34,575 nt of DNA from an uncultured Saprospiraceae bacterium (GCA_937930815.1 CALHBQ010000589.1:1-34575); one strand, 5' to 3'. Shown: positions 10,441 to 21,386, counted from the stretch's first letter. A program made the numbers and translations. The notes: generated by a model from the letters alone, not told the origin.

Positions 10441-11835
10441 TTATCGTTGATATAAAATTACCTCAATTCCCCCACTCGCAAATCTACGTTTGACTTCCCA
10501 AGTGTTTTCGAGTAAATCCAATTGCTCATCTGAGAAGTCATTCATTATTGTTGAATAAAGAATGTACTTATTTCTTTCAAAATCTAATTCCACAAAACCT
10601 TCTTTTCGTTCGTTCAGATCATACAATTCAAAACTTCCTTTTTGTGGAAATACGGTTCCTATTTCTGAATAGTTTAGCGCTTCTTCATCAATGTAATTTA
10701 TCATTTTATCTCTTAGTTTATAAAATGGAAGATGTGCAAGCGAAGCATCCCATCCTTGAGCAATTTTTTTAGGATAAATCCAAAAATTGCCGGTGACCAA
10801 AAACATTCCAGCTACCGCAAGCCAAAGAAATTTCTTTTTAATATTTTCAAACTCGAAAAGACAAACACAAAACAAGAGGTTGATAGCTGTGAAAATAGGT
10901 AACAAATAGCGGTGACCCAATAACCCTTCATGTAAGAGCATGGAAGGAATTAAAACCAATTCAAGAATGGCAACCAAACTCATCGCTTCCCATAGTTTCG
11001 GTTTAACCGAAAAAGGAATCTGAAGCAACATCAACCAAGCTGATCCATAAATAAATAGCCTTCCAAAATCAATATATCTCCAAATTAGAATACCCAAATT
11101 TTTAAAGAAACCTCCAACTGAAACAGAGGCAAAAGATTCCGCCCAAGGCGAATCTTCATGATACCCAATCCAACCAGTAATAGAATAATGAGCAATCAAA
11201 AAACCTAAAGCCAAAGCTCCTCCAGGAATGAAAGGAACCAATTTATCTAAAACATGATTGAGGTTACCTGGATTTTTGGTTTTTCTAAAAAGGGAAAAAA
11301 TAAATAATGCAAAACCAATCATCATTCCTCTCATACTCAATAGTCCAAGAGCCATCACACCTGCCGCTAAAAGCTTTTCTCTATCATAAATAATTGAATA
11401 CCAGCACAATAGAAAAAAGAAAATCACTAATACATCTGGACTAACTAAAATCGTTTGAGCAGAAAGTGTTGGATCTAAAAAGCATAAAATTGGAAAAGCA
11501 ACTGCCCATTCTCCTAAATAATATTTGCCAATCGAATAAGCCAACCATAAAATTCCAACTGAAAAAGGAAGAATCATTAAGTGGCTTACGGCTAAAGTTT
11601 TTCCAAAAGTCAGCCAGCATAAAGCGAGCAATGCTCCGAAAGTAGGAGGGTGACCACTATCGATTTCAGGAGGTAGAATAAAAGAGCCAAATCCATTTTC
11701 GTAAAAAAAATGTGCCTGTTTTGAAGCGAGTTGAACCGTGTCCCAATAAAAACAATTGTTGCGAACCAAGAAACTCAAACCAACTGCGAGAGCGGTTAAA
11801 ATTATCATTACAACGATGTCTTTGTAGAAATTCAA
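10441..11835 (-). CDS. Polytopic membrane protein, GT39/ArnT-like glycosyltransferase candidate
   Basis: 464 aa, many TM segments, PPEIDSGHPPTFGALLAL early acidic/GHPP motif as in GT-C fold enzymes. Confidence 0.6.
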   Translation of the reverse strand: MNFYKDIVVMIILTALAVGLSFLVRNNCFYWDTVQLASKQAHFFYENGFGSFILPPEIDSGHPPTFGALLALCWLTFGKTLAVSHLMILPFSVGILWLAYSIGKYYLGEWAVAFPILCFLDPTLSAQTILVSPDVLVIFFFLLCWYSIIYDREKLLAAGVMALGLLSMRGMMIGFALFIFSLFRKTKNPGNLNHVLDKLVPFIPGGALALGFLIAHYSITGWIGYHEDSPWAESFASVSVGGFFKNLGILIWRYIDFGRLFIYGSAWLMLLQIPFSVKPKLWEAMSLVAILELVLIPSMLLHEGLLGHRYLLPIFTAINLLFCVCLFEFENIKKKFLWLAVAGMFLVTGNFWIYPKKIAQGWDASLAHLPFYKLRDKMINYIDEEALNYSEIGTVFPQKGSFELYDLNERKEGFVELDFERNKYILYSTIMNDFSDEQLDLLENTWEVKRRFASGGIEVILYQR

Positions 11836-11878
11836 ATTTGACTTTTTTTCTTTTTGAACAGGTTCTTTATTAATTCAG

Positions 11879-11911
11879 AAGTGTCGGACACCTTTGAGGT
11901 GTCCGACACTT
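11879..11911. repeat. Perfect 15-bp inverted repeat AAGTGTCGGACACCT-TTG-AGGTGTCCGACACTT
   Basis: Perfect arms, 3-nt loop, no T-tract on either side. Confidence 0.9.
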
Positions 11912-11943
11912 CATAACTCGGATTTTAATGAAAACGAGGTCAA

Positions 11944-13560
11944 TCAGTTATTGATTTTCTTTTCTAAAGCCGCTTTCACAAAACTCACAAATAAAGGATG
12001 TGGATTCTCAACCGTAGATTTCAACTCTGGATGATATTGTACTCCAACAAAATATGGATGGTCTTTAATTTCAACAATTTCCACCAATTTAGTTTCTGGA
12101 TTCATACCAGTCGAAATGAGTCCACCTTTTTCAAATTGACTTAAATATTTATTGTTGTATTCGTAACGATGACGATGTCTTTCAGATATTTTTGCAGTGC
12201 GATAAGCCTTGTACGCATTAGATCCTTTTTTGACTTCACATGCATAAGCGCCCAATCTCATAGTGCCGCCTTTCTGAGTTATTTTCTTTTGCTCAGGCAT
12301 CAAATCAATGACAGGGTTCTTTGTTTTTGCATTGACTTCAGTAGAGGATGCACATTCTAATTTCAATACATTTTTAGCGTACTCAACAACTGCACATTGC
12401 ATTCCTAAGCATATCCCAAAGAATGGAATTTTGTTTTCTCTGACGTATTTTATCGCTTTAATTTTTCCACCAATTCCACGCCCTCCAAAACCAGGAGCGA
12501 CCAAAACACCGTCCAAGTTTTTGAGAAGATCTGCTACATCTTTTTCACTTCCTTCCAAACTTTCTGAGTGAATTGGAATGACGTTAACTTCGCATTCATT
12601 CATTGCGCCGCCGTGGATAAAAGCCTCATAAATAGACTTGTACGCATCTTGTAATTCATTATATTTTCCAACTAAACCTATATTAACTTCGTGCAATGGG
12701 TTCTTCAGTTTACCTAAAAATTCCTTCCATGCAGTTAAATTTGGTTCGCGTTTATCTCTCAATCGCAACCGTTTCAAAACAACTGAATCCAATCGCTCCT
12801 TGTGCATCAAAAGTGGAACATCATATATCGTTGCCGCATCTTTTGATTCAATCACAGAGTCCACATCTACGTTACAGAACAACGAAATTTTACGACGAAT
12901 TTCTTTTGGCAAATCATGCTCCGTTCGACATACAATCACATCTGGCTGAATACCTCTTTGCAATAATTCTTTGACCGAGTGTTGAGTTGGTTTGGTCTTC
13001 AATTCACCTGCCGCCTTTAAATATGGAATCAGGGTTAGGTGAATCACCATGCAGTTTTCAGCGCCCAAATCCCACTTCAATTGACGCAACGCTTCCAAGT
13101 ATGGAAGCGACTCAATATCTCCAACAGTTCCACCTAATTCAGTGATAATGATATCGTATTTATTATCAAGACCGAGCAATTGAGCGCGTCTTTTTATTTC
13201 ATCAGTGATGTGTGGAATCACCTGTACAGTTTTTCCTAAATAGCCACCTTCTCGCTCACGATCCAAAACCGTTTGATAGATTCTTCCAGTAGTAACATTG
13301 TTTGCTTGAGAGGTAGGAACATTCAAAAAGCGTTCATAATGGCCTAAATCCAAATCAGTTTCAGCACCATCTTCGGTGACATAACATTCGCCATGTTCAT
13401 ACGGGTTGAGTGTGCCGGGATCGACATTTAAATATGGATCAAACTTTTGAATGGTTACTTTGAAGCCTCTTGCCTGGAGTAGTTTGGCCAACGAAGCTGA
13501 GACGATTCCTTTTCCTAAAGAAGAAGTTACGCCACCCGTAACGAATATGTATTTTGTCAT
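11944..13560 (-). CDS. pyrG: CTP synthase
   Basis: [58 protein letters not shown]; GATase motif FFGICLGMQ. Confidence 0.98.
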   Translation of the reverse strand: MTKYIFVTGGVTSSLGKGIVSASLAKLLQARGFKVTIQKFDPYLNVDPGTLNPYEHGECYVTEDGAETDLDLGHYERFLNVPTSQANNVTTGRIYQTVLDREREGGYLGKTVQVIPHITDEIKRRAQLLGLDNKYDIIITELGGTVGDIESLPYLEALRQLKWDLGAENCMVIHLTLIPYLKAAGELKTKPTQHSVKELLQRGIQPDVIVCRTEHDLPKEIRRKISLFCNVDVDSVIESKDAATIYDVPLLMHKERLDSVVLKRLRLRDKREPNLTAWKEFLGKLKNPLHEVNIGLVGKYNELQDAYKSIYEAFIHGGAMNECEVNVIPIHSESLEGSEKDVADLLKNLDGVLVAPGFGGRGIGGKIKAIKYVRENKIPFFGICLGMQCAVVEYAKNVLKLECASSTEVNAKTKNPVIDLMPEQKKITQKGGTMRLGAYACEVKKGSNAYKAYRTAKISERHRHRYEYNNKYLSQFEKGGLISTGMNPETKLVEIVEIKDHPYFVGVQYHPELKSTVENPHPLFVSFVKAALEKKINN

Positions 13561-13588
13561 GAATTCTCGATTGTAATGTTACGGGATG

Positions 13589-13596
13589 CAAAGATA
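13589..13596 (-). promoter_or_regulatory. Bacteroidota -7 box TATCTTTG upstream of pyrG
   Basis: Reverse complement TATCTTTG at 29-36 nt upstream of the ATG. Confidence 0.5.
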
Positions 13597-13823
13597 GGAA
13601 CAGATTAGAGATACTCGGTATTTGCCTACAACTATTTGCAAATCTTCCAATAAATTTTTCCAACTGTTTCTTTAAGAGGAGAAAGGAGTGATTTGAAGTG
13701 TTCGTAAATTGAAATTTGCCACCTTTTGTATCGAATAAAAGTTTTACTCATCCAGAAAAATCCCACATAATATTTTTTAATAAGTTTAGAAAACAAATAG
13801 AATTTATCGTTTTAGAAATTGCT

Positions 13824-13872
13824 CCAAAAAAAATGTCGAACACTCTATTTAAAGAATGCTCGACATTTTTAT
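13824..13872 (-). terminator. Terminator downstream of eno
   Basis: On the minus strand AATGTCGAGCATTCT-tttaaat-AGAGTGTTCGACATT followed by an eight-T tract; stem nearly complete. Confidence 0.7.
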
Positions 13873-13920
13873 AAATATAAATAAAAAGTAGAGTAGGGTG
13901 TTTGGTTAGTTCTTTGCACT

Positions 13921-13946
13921 TTCGTTCTCGACTGCGCTCGAACTCC
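13921..13946. repeat. TTCTCGACTGCGCTCGAACTCC dispersed-repeat-like fragment
   Basis: Contains TCTCGACTGCGCTCGA; resembles a word common in intergenic DNA of many Bacteroidota (from memory). Confidence 0.45.
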
Positions 13947-13969
13947 TTCTCAGAGTTTACCCTATCTAA

Positions 13970-15307
<1,338 letters not shown>

Positions 15308-15322
15308 CTATTTATCCTTTTG

Positions 15323-15396
15323 ATGTGGGGGATTTCTAAAATCCGTCACATCTTGCCCAGACTATAAATGTGATGGATTTTGAAAATCCCCCACAT
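15323..15396. repeat. 29-bp inverted repeat, 16-nt loop
   Basis: Arms ATGTGGGGGATTTCTAAAATCCGTCACAT (15323-15351) and ATGTGATGGATTTTGAAAATCCCCCACAT (15368-15396) pair with three mismatches. Each arm has its own small GGATTT...AAATCC palindrome. Confidence 0.9.
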
Positions 15397-15405
15397 TCGC
15401 AATTG

Positions 15406-16548
15406 CTAAACCGCTGACGTTACCTCAATCCCAATCATCTCAATAAATTGGTCAAAAAGGTACCGCGCATCATGTGGCCCAGGAGATGCCTCTGGGTGGT
15501 ATTGAACGGAGAATGCTTTTTTGTTTTTCACTCTGATTCCCTCGATTGTTTGGTCATTCAAATTCACGTGGGTAATCTCAATCTTATCTTTTGCAGCTTC
15601 GATGGCATCTGGACTCACACCAAAACCATGGTTTTGACTTGTGATTTCAGATTTACCAGTTACTAAATTAATAACTGGATGATTGATTCCTCTATGTCCG
15701 TTGTGCATTTTATAAGTAGGAATATCGACGGCTTGCGCCAAAATTTGATGTCCCAAACAAATTCCAAATAGGGGAGCATCCTCATTCAAAACTGCCTTGG
15801 TGAAATTAGTCGCATAATCCATCGGAGCAGGATCACCTGGCCCATTAGAAATAAAATATCCATCTGGATTCCATTTCTTAACTTCTTCAAAAGAAGTTTT
15901 AGCAGGAAAAACTTGCAAATAACAACCGCGAGTAGTCAAACATTTCAAAATGTTTTTCTTCACGCCCAAATCCAAAACAGCTACTTTGATAGGCGCATCT
16001 TTATCACCTAAAAAGTAAGGTTCTTTGGTAGAAACCTGAGAAGCCAATTCCAAACCAGCCATACTCGGCACTTTCGCCAATTGCTTTTTTAGTTTTTTGA
16101 CATCCGTTTCCTCAGAAGAAATAATGGCATTCATGGCCCCTTTGCTTCTGATGTGACGAACAATCGCTCGCGTATCAATATCTGAAATACCAACCAATTC
16201 TTCCTTTTCAAAATAGTCCTGAATCGAATAATCACCAACGATTCGAGAGTATTCGTTTGTAAAGTTCTTACAAACCAAACCAGCGATTTTAATGGATTCA
16301 GATTCTACATCAGAGTCTTTGATGCCGTAATTACCAATATGCGCATTGGTGGTCACCATGATTTGTCCAAAGTAAGAAGGGTCCGTGAAAATTTCTTGAT
16401 AACCGGTCATCCCAGTATTAAAGCAAATTTCACCAGTCGTTGTTCCGATTTTTCCGGCAGATTTGCCGTGAAATACTGTTCCATCTTCTAAAAGTAAAAC
16501 AGCAGGTACTTGTTCGATTTTTCTCATGCAACTGTTCTTTTTTTTCAA
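15406..16548 (-). CDS. carA: Carbamoyl-phosphate synthase small subunit
   Basis: AVLLLEDGTVFHGKSAGKIGTTTGEICFNTGMTGYQEI, PLFGICLGHQILA, VQYHPEASPGPHD. The start may be the internal MRKIEQ. Confidence 0.95.
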   Translation of the reverse strand: MKKKNSCMRKIEQVPAVLLLEDGTVFHGKSAGKIGTTTGEICFNTGMTGYQEIFTDPSYFGQIMVTTNAHIGNYGIKDSDVESESIKIAGLVCKNFTNEYSRIVGDYSIQDYFEKEELVGISDIDTRAIVRHIRSKGAMNAIISSEETDVKKLKKQLAKVPSMAGLELASQVSTKEPYFLGDKDAPIKVAVLDLGVKKNILKCLTTRGCYLQVFPAKTSFEEVKKWNPDGYFISNGPGDPAPMDYATNFTKAVLNEDAPLFGICLGHQILAQAVDIPTYKMHNGHRGINHPVINLVTGKSEITSQNHGFGVSPDAIEAAKDKIEITHVNLNDQTIEGIRVKNKKAFSVQYHPEASPGPHDARYLFDQFIEMIGIEVTSAV

Positions 16549-16556
16549 TTGATGCG

Positions 16557-16564
16557 CAAATATA
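16557..16564 (-). promoter_or_regulatory. Bacteroidota -7 box TATATTTG upstream of carA
   Basis: Reverse complement TATATTTG matches TAnnTTTG. Confidence 0.4.
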
Positions 16565-16701
16565 ATAAGAGGGTGGAGTTTTGGGAGATTTTAAGCGGAA
16601 AGTTAGTAATCAATTTTTTTTATTCGATTTTTTAAAATAGATAATTTTCATCAAAATCGATTCCATGTTCAGTTACCAGAGTAATATACTCTTCACGAAC
16701 T

Positions 16702-16789
16702 AAGCCTGAAAGGCTTCAATCAAACAACATCGGGCACCGCCCGATGACTAAACAATGTCCCTCGTGATAGCCCTGCAAGGGCGAAAGCC
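16702..16789 (+). repeat. Composite REP/BIME-like element, copy A
   Basis: AAGCCTGAAAGGCTT ... CATCGGGCACCGCCCGATG ... AGCCCTGCAAGGGCGAAAGCC, 88 bp. Confidence 0.88.
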
Positions 16790-16797
16790 AAAGCGAA

Positions 16798-17250
16798 TCA
16801 GTCCCAAACATATCGCTCATCAAATTCAACTTCATACTTTTTCAAAAACGCTCGATACTCCTCTTGAAACGTTTTAGTTTTATGATGAGCCTCCTGATTT
16901 TTGATGTATTCAATAACGACTCCTAACTCCGATGGATTAACTGAAAAGATACCATAACCATCCTGCCAATAGAATTTAGAATATTTAGAACCTTTGGTTT
17001 TGATCCATTTTGATGATTGCTTTTTTACTTCTTCCAGCAATTTTATCTGAGTTATTTTTTTAGAAAGTTTACACAAAATATGAACGTGGTCTCTGTACCC
17101 GCCAACCTGAATTGGATTACATTCTAATCCCTTGCAAATCCCACCGAGATAATGGAAGAGGTCGTTTTCAATTGCTTTGTCGATTAGCTTTTCGCGATTT
17201 TTTGTGCTGAAAGTGATATGAACATAGACATTTGAAAGTGATTGTCCCAT
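16798..17250 (-). CDS. REP-associated tyrosine transposase (IS200/IS605 TnpA-like, Y1 HUH)
   Basis: 150 aa; NVYVHITFSTKNRE, HUH motif GYRDHVHIL, YIKNQEAHHKTKTFQEEYRAFLKKYEVEFDERYVWD. Confidence 0.92.
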   Translation of the reverse strand: MGQSLSNVYVHITFSTKNREKLIDKAIENDLFHYLGGICKGLECNPIQVGGYRDHVHILCKLSKKITQIKLLEEVKKQSSKWIKTKGSKYSKFYWQDGYGIFSVNPSELGVVIEYIKNQEAHHKTKTFQEEYRAFLKKYEVEFDERYVWD

Positions 17251-17310
17251 AGTTTTGTTTTGATGTTTTAAGTTTTCAAAAATAGAAAATTAATTGGAAA
17301 GTGAGGATTT

Positions 17311-17398
17311 GGCTTTCGCCCTTTCAGGGCTAAGAAAAGTGGTATTGATGGTCATCGGGCGGTGCCCGATGCTGTGGGCTGTAAGCCTTTCAGGCTAA
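17311..17398 (-). repeat. Composite REP/BIME-like element, copy B (inverted relative to A)
   Basis: GGCTTTCGCCCTTTCAGGGCTA ... CATCGGGCGGTGCCCGATG ... AAGCCTTTCAGGCTAA, 88 bp, reverse complement order of copy A. Confidence 0.88.
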
Positions 17399-17504
17399 TT
17401 TTCTCCAGAATAGTCTTTAGTCATGAATCGGCTTTTGTCATGAATGTTCTTATCATAAAGTATTGAGGTAATAAAGTAAGTTACAAAACTTGTGTTTAAG
17501 CCGT

Positions 17505-17590
17505 AGCCCTGAAAGGGCTTTATCAAATAGCATCGGGCATCCGCCCGATGTAGAAGTACCCACTTTCGTTTAGCCCTGAAAGGGCGAAAG
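17505..17590 (+). repeat. Composite REP/BIME-like element, copy C (same orientation as A)
   Basis: AGCCCTGAAAGGGCTT ... CATCGGGCATCCGCCCGATG ... AGCCCTGAAAGGGCGAAAG. Confidence 0.87.
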
Positions 17591-17625
17591 AATAAGGACA
17601 ATGCAAATTATGAAGCTTAAGGGCT

Positions 17626-18303
17626 TTAAATAATTTTATTGCTTTTCCCTAAATTACAATCTAAACAACTTGTAATTAAATTTTGAATGGCGTCTGTTCC
17701 TCCTTTCGAAACTGGAATAATATGATCGAGTTGTAATTTAACTTCATCTTCATCTTTACTTCTTTTGCAATATTGACAGGTAAAATTGTCCCTTTGAAAA
17801 ATTTCAAATCGTAACTTTTTTGAAATTCCTGTCCTTTTAGTACTTGGTGCTCTTTTTTTTCTAAAATTAAACTGAGAAAATTCATGACATTCGGAATAAT
17901 GTTTTGTTTCAAGTACCTTAAATTTTCCAGTCTTCCCAAATTCATTTTCAGAATAACTTTTGTCCCATTTTCCAGATGAAATAGCTTGTTCTGGAACATA
18001 TCCATAAGTATCTCCATTAAAAAAGAGAGCAACCTCAGGACACATATTACAAAAATAACAAGACCCGTTGCCTCTATTAAATTCAAGCAAAGGACCAACC
18101 ATATCAATTTTTTCCTTTGGGAATTTATTATTTAAAATTCCTTCATTAATTAAATATTCTTCAATTGTTCCATGTTGTTTGAATTCATAAAGTTGAGACA
18201 TGTAAAAATATGTCATTGCATACCTTTCACACTTACCAATAATTGGACAATTCAATGGCAGTTTTTCCTTTTTGCTTTGCTCGTAGTATTCTTTTTTATT
18301 CAT
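17626..18303 (-). CDS. HNH endonuclease with Cys-rich N-terminal region
   Basis: C-terminal RFEIFQRDNFTCQYCKRS...LQLDHIIPVSKGGTDAIQNLITSCLDCNLGKSNK is a canonical HNH; N-terminal CPIIGKC and CYFCNMC Cys clusters. Confidence 0.88.
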   Translation of the reverse strand: MNKKEYYEQSKKEKLPLNCPIIGKCERYAMTYFYMSQLYEFKQHGTIEEYLINEGILNNKFPKEKIDMVGPLLEFNRGNGSCYFCNMCPEVALFFNGDTYGYVPEQAISSGKWDKSYSENEFGKTGKFKVLETKHYSECHEFSQFNFRKKRAPSTKRTGISKKLRFEIFQRDNFTCQYCKRSKDEDEVKLQLDHIIPVSKGGTDAIQNLITSCLDCNLGKSNKII

Positions 18304-18436
18304 AATTATTCTTTTGTTTTGAATATTTAAGTGCTCAAAGGTAATTAGATCAAAATTGCATCTGAAACGAAACTTCCCCCAAACCCCAACTGTTCCACCA
18401 TTTTATTTATTTTCGCCCCCTAATTAAAAAAGTAAA

Positions 18437-21292
18437 ATGGAATATACGCCACGTGCCTTTGAGAAAAAATGGAACCGCCAATGGGATGAGAGCGGTTTAT
18501 ACAAAGTTTCGAACGATTCAGATAAGCCAAAATACTATGTTTTGGACATGTTTCCTTACCCATCAGGGGCGGGGCTGCATGTGGGGCATCCGCTCGGATA
18601 TATTGCCTCCGATATTTTTGCGAGATATAAAAGGTTGAATGGATTTAATGTGCTGCATCCTATGGGTTATGATGCCTTTGGTTTGCCAGCGGAGCAATAT
18701 GCGATTCAGACAGGAGTACATCCAGCCAAATCGACGGAGGTGAACATTACCCGTTATCGTCAGCAGATGGATAATATTGGATTTTCATTTGATTGGAGCC
18801 GTGAAGTGCGCACTTGCGAACCTGAATATTTCAAATGGACACAGTGGATATTTTTGCAATTGTTTGAGCATTATTATGACAATGGCTTGCAGGCAGCTGC
18901 GCCAATTACAGATTTAGTGGCTCGTTTTTCAAAAACAGGAACGGAAGGTTTGGAAGCAGCTTGCTCTGAAACAATGAATTTCTCGGCTGATAAATGGAAT
19001 GGGTTTACAAAAGCGGAGAAAGAAGAAGTTTTGATGAATTACCGCATCGCTTATCGCAAAGAAACTTTTGTGAATTGGTGTGAAGAGTTAGGAACTGTTT
19101 TAGCGAATGATGAGGTAAAAGATGGCGTTAGCGAAAGGGGAGGATACCCGGTCGAAAGACGGCCAATGTTGCAGTGGAGTTTGCGGATTACGGCGTATGC
19201 TCAGCGTTTGTTGGATGATATGCAGCCATTGGAATGGTCCGAAGCGATGAAGAAAATGCAGAGCAATTGGATTGGTCGTTCGGAAGGTGCGCAAATGTTT
19301 TTTGACTTATTAGGTTTTGAAGAGCAGATTGAAATTTACACGACGCGGCCTGATACGATTTTTGGGGCGACCTTTATAGTTTTGGCTCCAGAGCATGATT
19401 TGGTTGAAAAGATTACCACGATTGATCATAAAAATGCGATTGAGGATTATATCGAATATGTCAGAACCCGCTCAGAACGTGAACGAGTGTCTGAAACTAA
19501 AGAAGTTTCAGGGGCATTTACTGGAGCGTATGCTATCAATCCTTTTAACGGACAACGTGTTCCGATTTGGATTAGTGAGTATGTTTTGAAAGATTATGGG
19601 ACTGGAGCTATCATGGCCGTTCCTGCGGATGATGAACGGGACAATCGTTTCGCAACTAAGTTTGATTTACCGATTATTAAAATAATTGATAAGTCAAAAT
19701 ACGCATGGGCAACCATGGAAGACAAAGTCGGTGTGATGATCAACTCTGACTTTTTGAATGGCATGGAAGTCAAAGATGCTATACAAGCGGTACTCGAAAA
19801 ATTGGAAGAAAAGAACATCGGAAAGCGCAAAATCAATTTCAAATTGAGAGATGCGATTTATAGTCGTCAGCGCTATTGGGGCGAACCATTTCCGATTTCT
19901 TATGATACAGATGGCGTGATTCATCCTATCTCAGATTTGCCAGTGACCTTACCTGAATTAGAAGATTTCAAACCTGCTTCAGGTGGAAAATCTCCTTTGG
20001 CTCGTGCCGAAAGTTGGGTAAATATGGACAACGGAAACATGCGTGAAACAGATACCATGCCTGGCTTTGCAGGTTCTTCTTGGTACTTTTTAAGGTATAT
20101 GGATCCGAAAAATTCGGAGGCATTCGCAGGACAAGATGCAGTCAATTATTGGCAAGATGTCGATTTATATGTAGGTGGAACTGAGCATGCAGTTGGGCAT
20201 TTATTATACAGTCGTTTTTGGCATAAGTTCCTGTACGACAAGGGTTTAGTGCCAACAAATGAGCCGTTTAAGAAGTTGATTAATCAGGGAATGATTCAGG
20301 GAGTTATCGAATTTATGATGCTCCAGAAGGCTGAAGAAAACGGTAAAAAGAAATTCGTTTGTGCAAAAATCGCGAAAGAAAGGGGAGAAGATGGATTTGC
20401 AAGAATACCTGTGTTGATTGATTACGTGAAAGATTATGGGTTGGAGACTTCTTATTTGAATTTAGAAAGCATTCAACAATTTATCAAATGGCGTCCTGAA
20501 TATAAAGACGCAATTTTTGAATGTGGAAATGGTATTTTTGAAAACGGTAAATTCACTTCAAACGGAGATGCTACTGATTCGAATTTATTGACTTACTCTG
20601 AGGTTGGTAAAATGTCCAAATCAAAATACAATGTCGTCAATCCAGATGATGTAGTTGAAAAATATGGAGCAGATACCTTCCGAATGTATGAGATGTTTTT
20701 AGGCCCTGTAGAGCAATCAAAACCTTGGGATACAAAAGGAATCAACGGCGTTTTCAACTTTTTAAGGAAACTTTGGGGCATGTTTCATGACGAAGAGAAA
20801 TTCGTTATTTCGAATGAGCAGCCAACCAAAGAAGAACTTAAAGTCCTTCATAACGCCATCAAACGTGTTACTGATGATATAGAGCGATTTTCTTTTAATA
20901 CTTGCGTCAGTCACTTCATGGTGGCCGTCAATGATTTGAGAAAATTAAAGTGTAATAAGAGCCAAATTTTAGAGCAGTTAATCGTGCTTTTAGCGCCGTT
21001 TGCACCGTATATCACTGAGGAATTATGGTATAAAATGGGCTTCAAAGACTCTGTTCACAAGCAAGTTTATCCGCAATTCAATGCAGATTTTCTTAAAGAA
21101 GATGCAGTTGAATATCCATTAAGTATTAATGGAAAACGACGTGCTTCAGCGAAATTTGCAACTGATTTATCGAAAGAAGATTTGGAGAAAATGGCTTTGG
21201 CGCATCCTGAATTACAGAAATGGATTGAAGGAAAAACAGTTCGTAAAGTAATTGTTGTTCCTGGACGAATGATAAATGTGGTGGTTGGCTAA
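18437..21292 (+). CDS. leuS: Leucyl-tRNA synthetase
   Basis: HVGHPLGYIASDI (HIGH), KMSKSKYNVVNPDDVVEKYGADTFRMYEMFLGP; 951 aa. Confidence 0.97.
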   Translation: MEYTPRAFEKKWNRQWDESGLYKVSNDSDKPKYYVLDMFPYPSGAGLHVGHPLGYIASDIFARYKRLNGFNVLHPMGYDAFGLPAEQYAIQTGVHPAKSTEVNITRYRQQMDNIGFSFDWSREVRTCEPEYFKWTQWIFLQLFEHYYDNGLQAAAPITDLVARFSKTGTEGLEAACSETMNFSADKWNGFTKAEKEEVLMNYRIAYRKETFVNWCEELGTVLANDEVKDGVSERGGYPVERRPMLQWSLRITAYAQRLLDDMQPLEWSEAMKKMQSNWIGRSEGAQMFFDLLGFEEQIEIYTTRPDTIFGATFIVLAPEHDLVEKITTIDHKNAIEDYIEYVRTRSERERVSETKEVSGAFTGAYAINPFNGQRVPIWISEYVLKDYGTGAIMAVPADDERDNRFATKFDLPIIKIIDKSKYAWATMEDKVGVMINSDFLNGMEVKDAIQAVLEKLEEKNIGKRKINFKLRDAIYSRQRYWGEPFPISYDTDGVIHPISDLPVTLPELEDFKPASGGKSPLARAESWVNMDNGNMRETDTMPGFAGSSWYFLRYMDPKNSEAFAGQDAVNYWQDVDLYVGGTEHAVGHLLYSRFWHKFLYDKGLVPTNEPFKKLINQGMIQGVIEFMMLQKAEENGKKKFVCAKIAKERGEDGFARIPVLIDYVKDYGLETSYLNLESIQQFIKWRPEYKDAIFECGNGIFENGKFTSNGDATDSNLLTYSEVGKMSKSKYNVVNPDDVVEKYGADTFRMYEMFLGPVEQSKPWDTKGINGVFNFLRKLWGMFHDEEKFVISNEQPTKEELKVLHNAIKRVTDDIERFSFNTCVSHFMVAVNDLRKLKCNKSQILEQLIVLLAPFAPYITEELWYKMGFKDSVHKQVYPQFNADFLKEDAVEYPLSINGKRRASAKFATDLSKEDLEKMALAHPELQKWIEGKTVRKVIVVPGRMINVVVG

Positions 21293-21296
21293 GTAT

Positions 21297-21314
21297 GCGG
21301 AACTTCAGTTCCGC
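21297..21314. repeat. Short palindrome GCGGAACTTCAGTTCCGC
   Basis: Perfect 8-bp arms around TC, immediately after the leuS stop. Confidence 0.7.
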
Positions 21315-21346
21315 CAGAAATAAAAGTGGGGTAGAGGTCTCCCCTC

Positions 21347-21386
21347 AAAATCTCAGTAGAATTAGAAACTCTACTGAGATTTTTTT
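21347..21386 (+). terminator. Rho-independent terminator of leuS
   Basis: ATCTCAGTAGA-attagaaac-TCTACTGAGAT followed by a T-tract. Confidence 0.9.

Noticed and set aside
16702-17590. Possible CRISPR array because of recurring palindromes
   Set aside because: Only three copies, opposite orientations, no regular unique spacers and no cas genes; fits RAYT/BIME elements.
17395-17601. 68-aa minus-strand ORF between RAYT and HNH
   Set aside because: Almost wholly made of REP elements B/C and their spacer.
20270-20640. Apparent insertion before KMSKS in LeuRS
   Set aside because: LeuRS enzymes commonly carry a leucine-specific insertion here and the frame is intact; not treated as an intein or mobile insertion.
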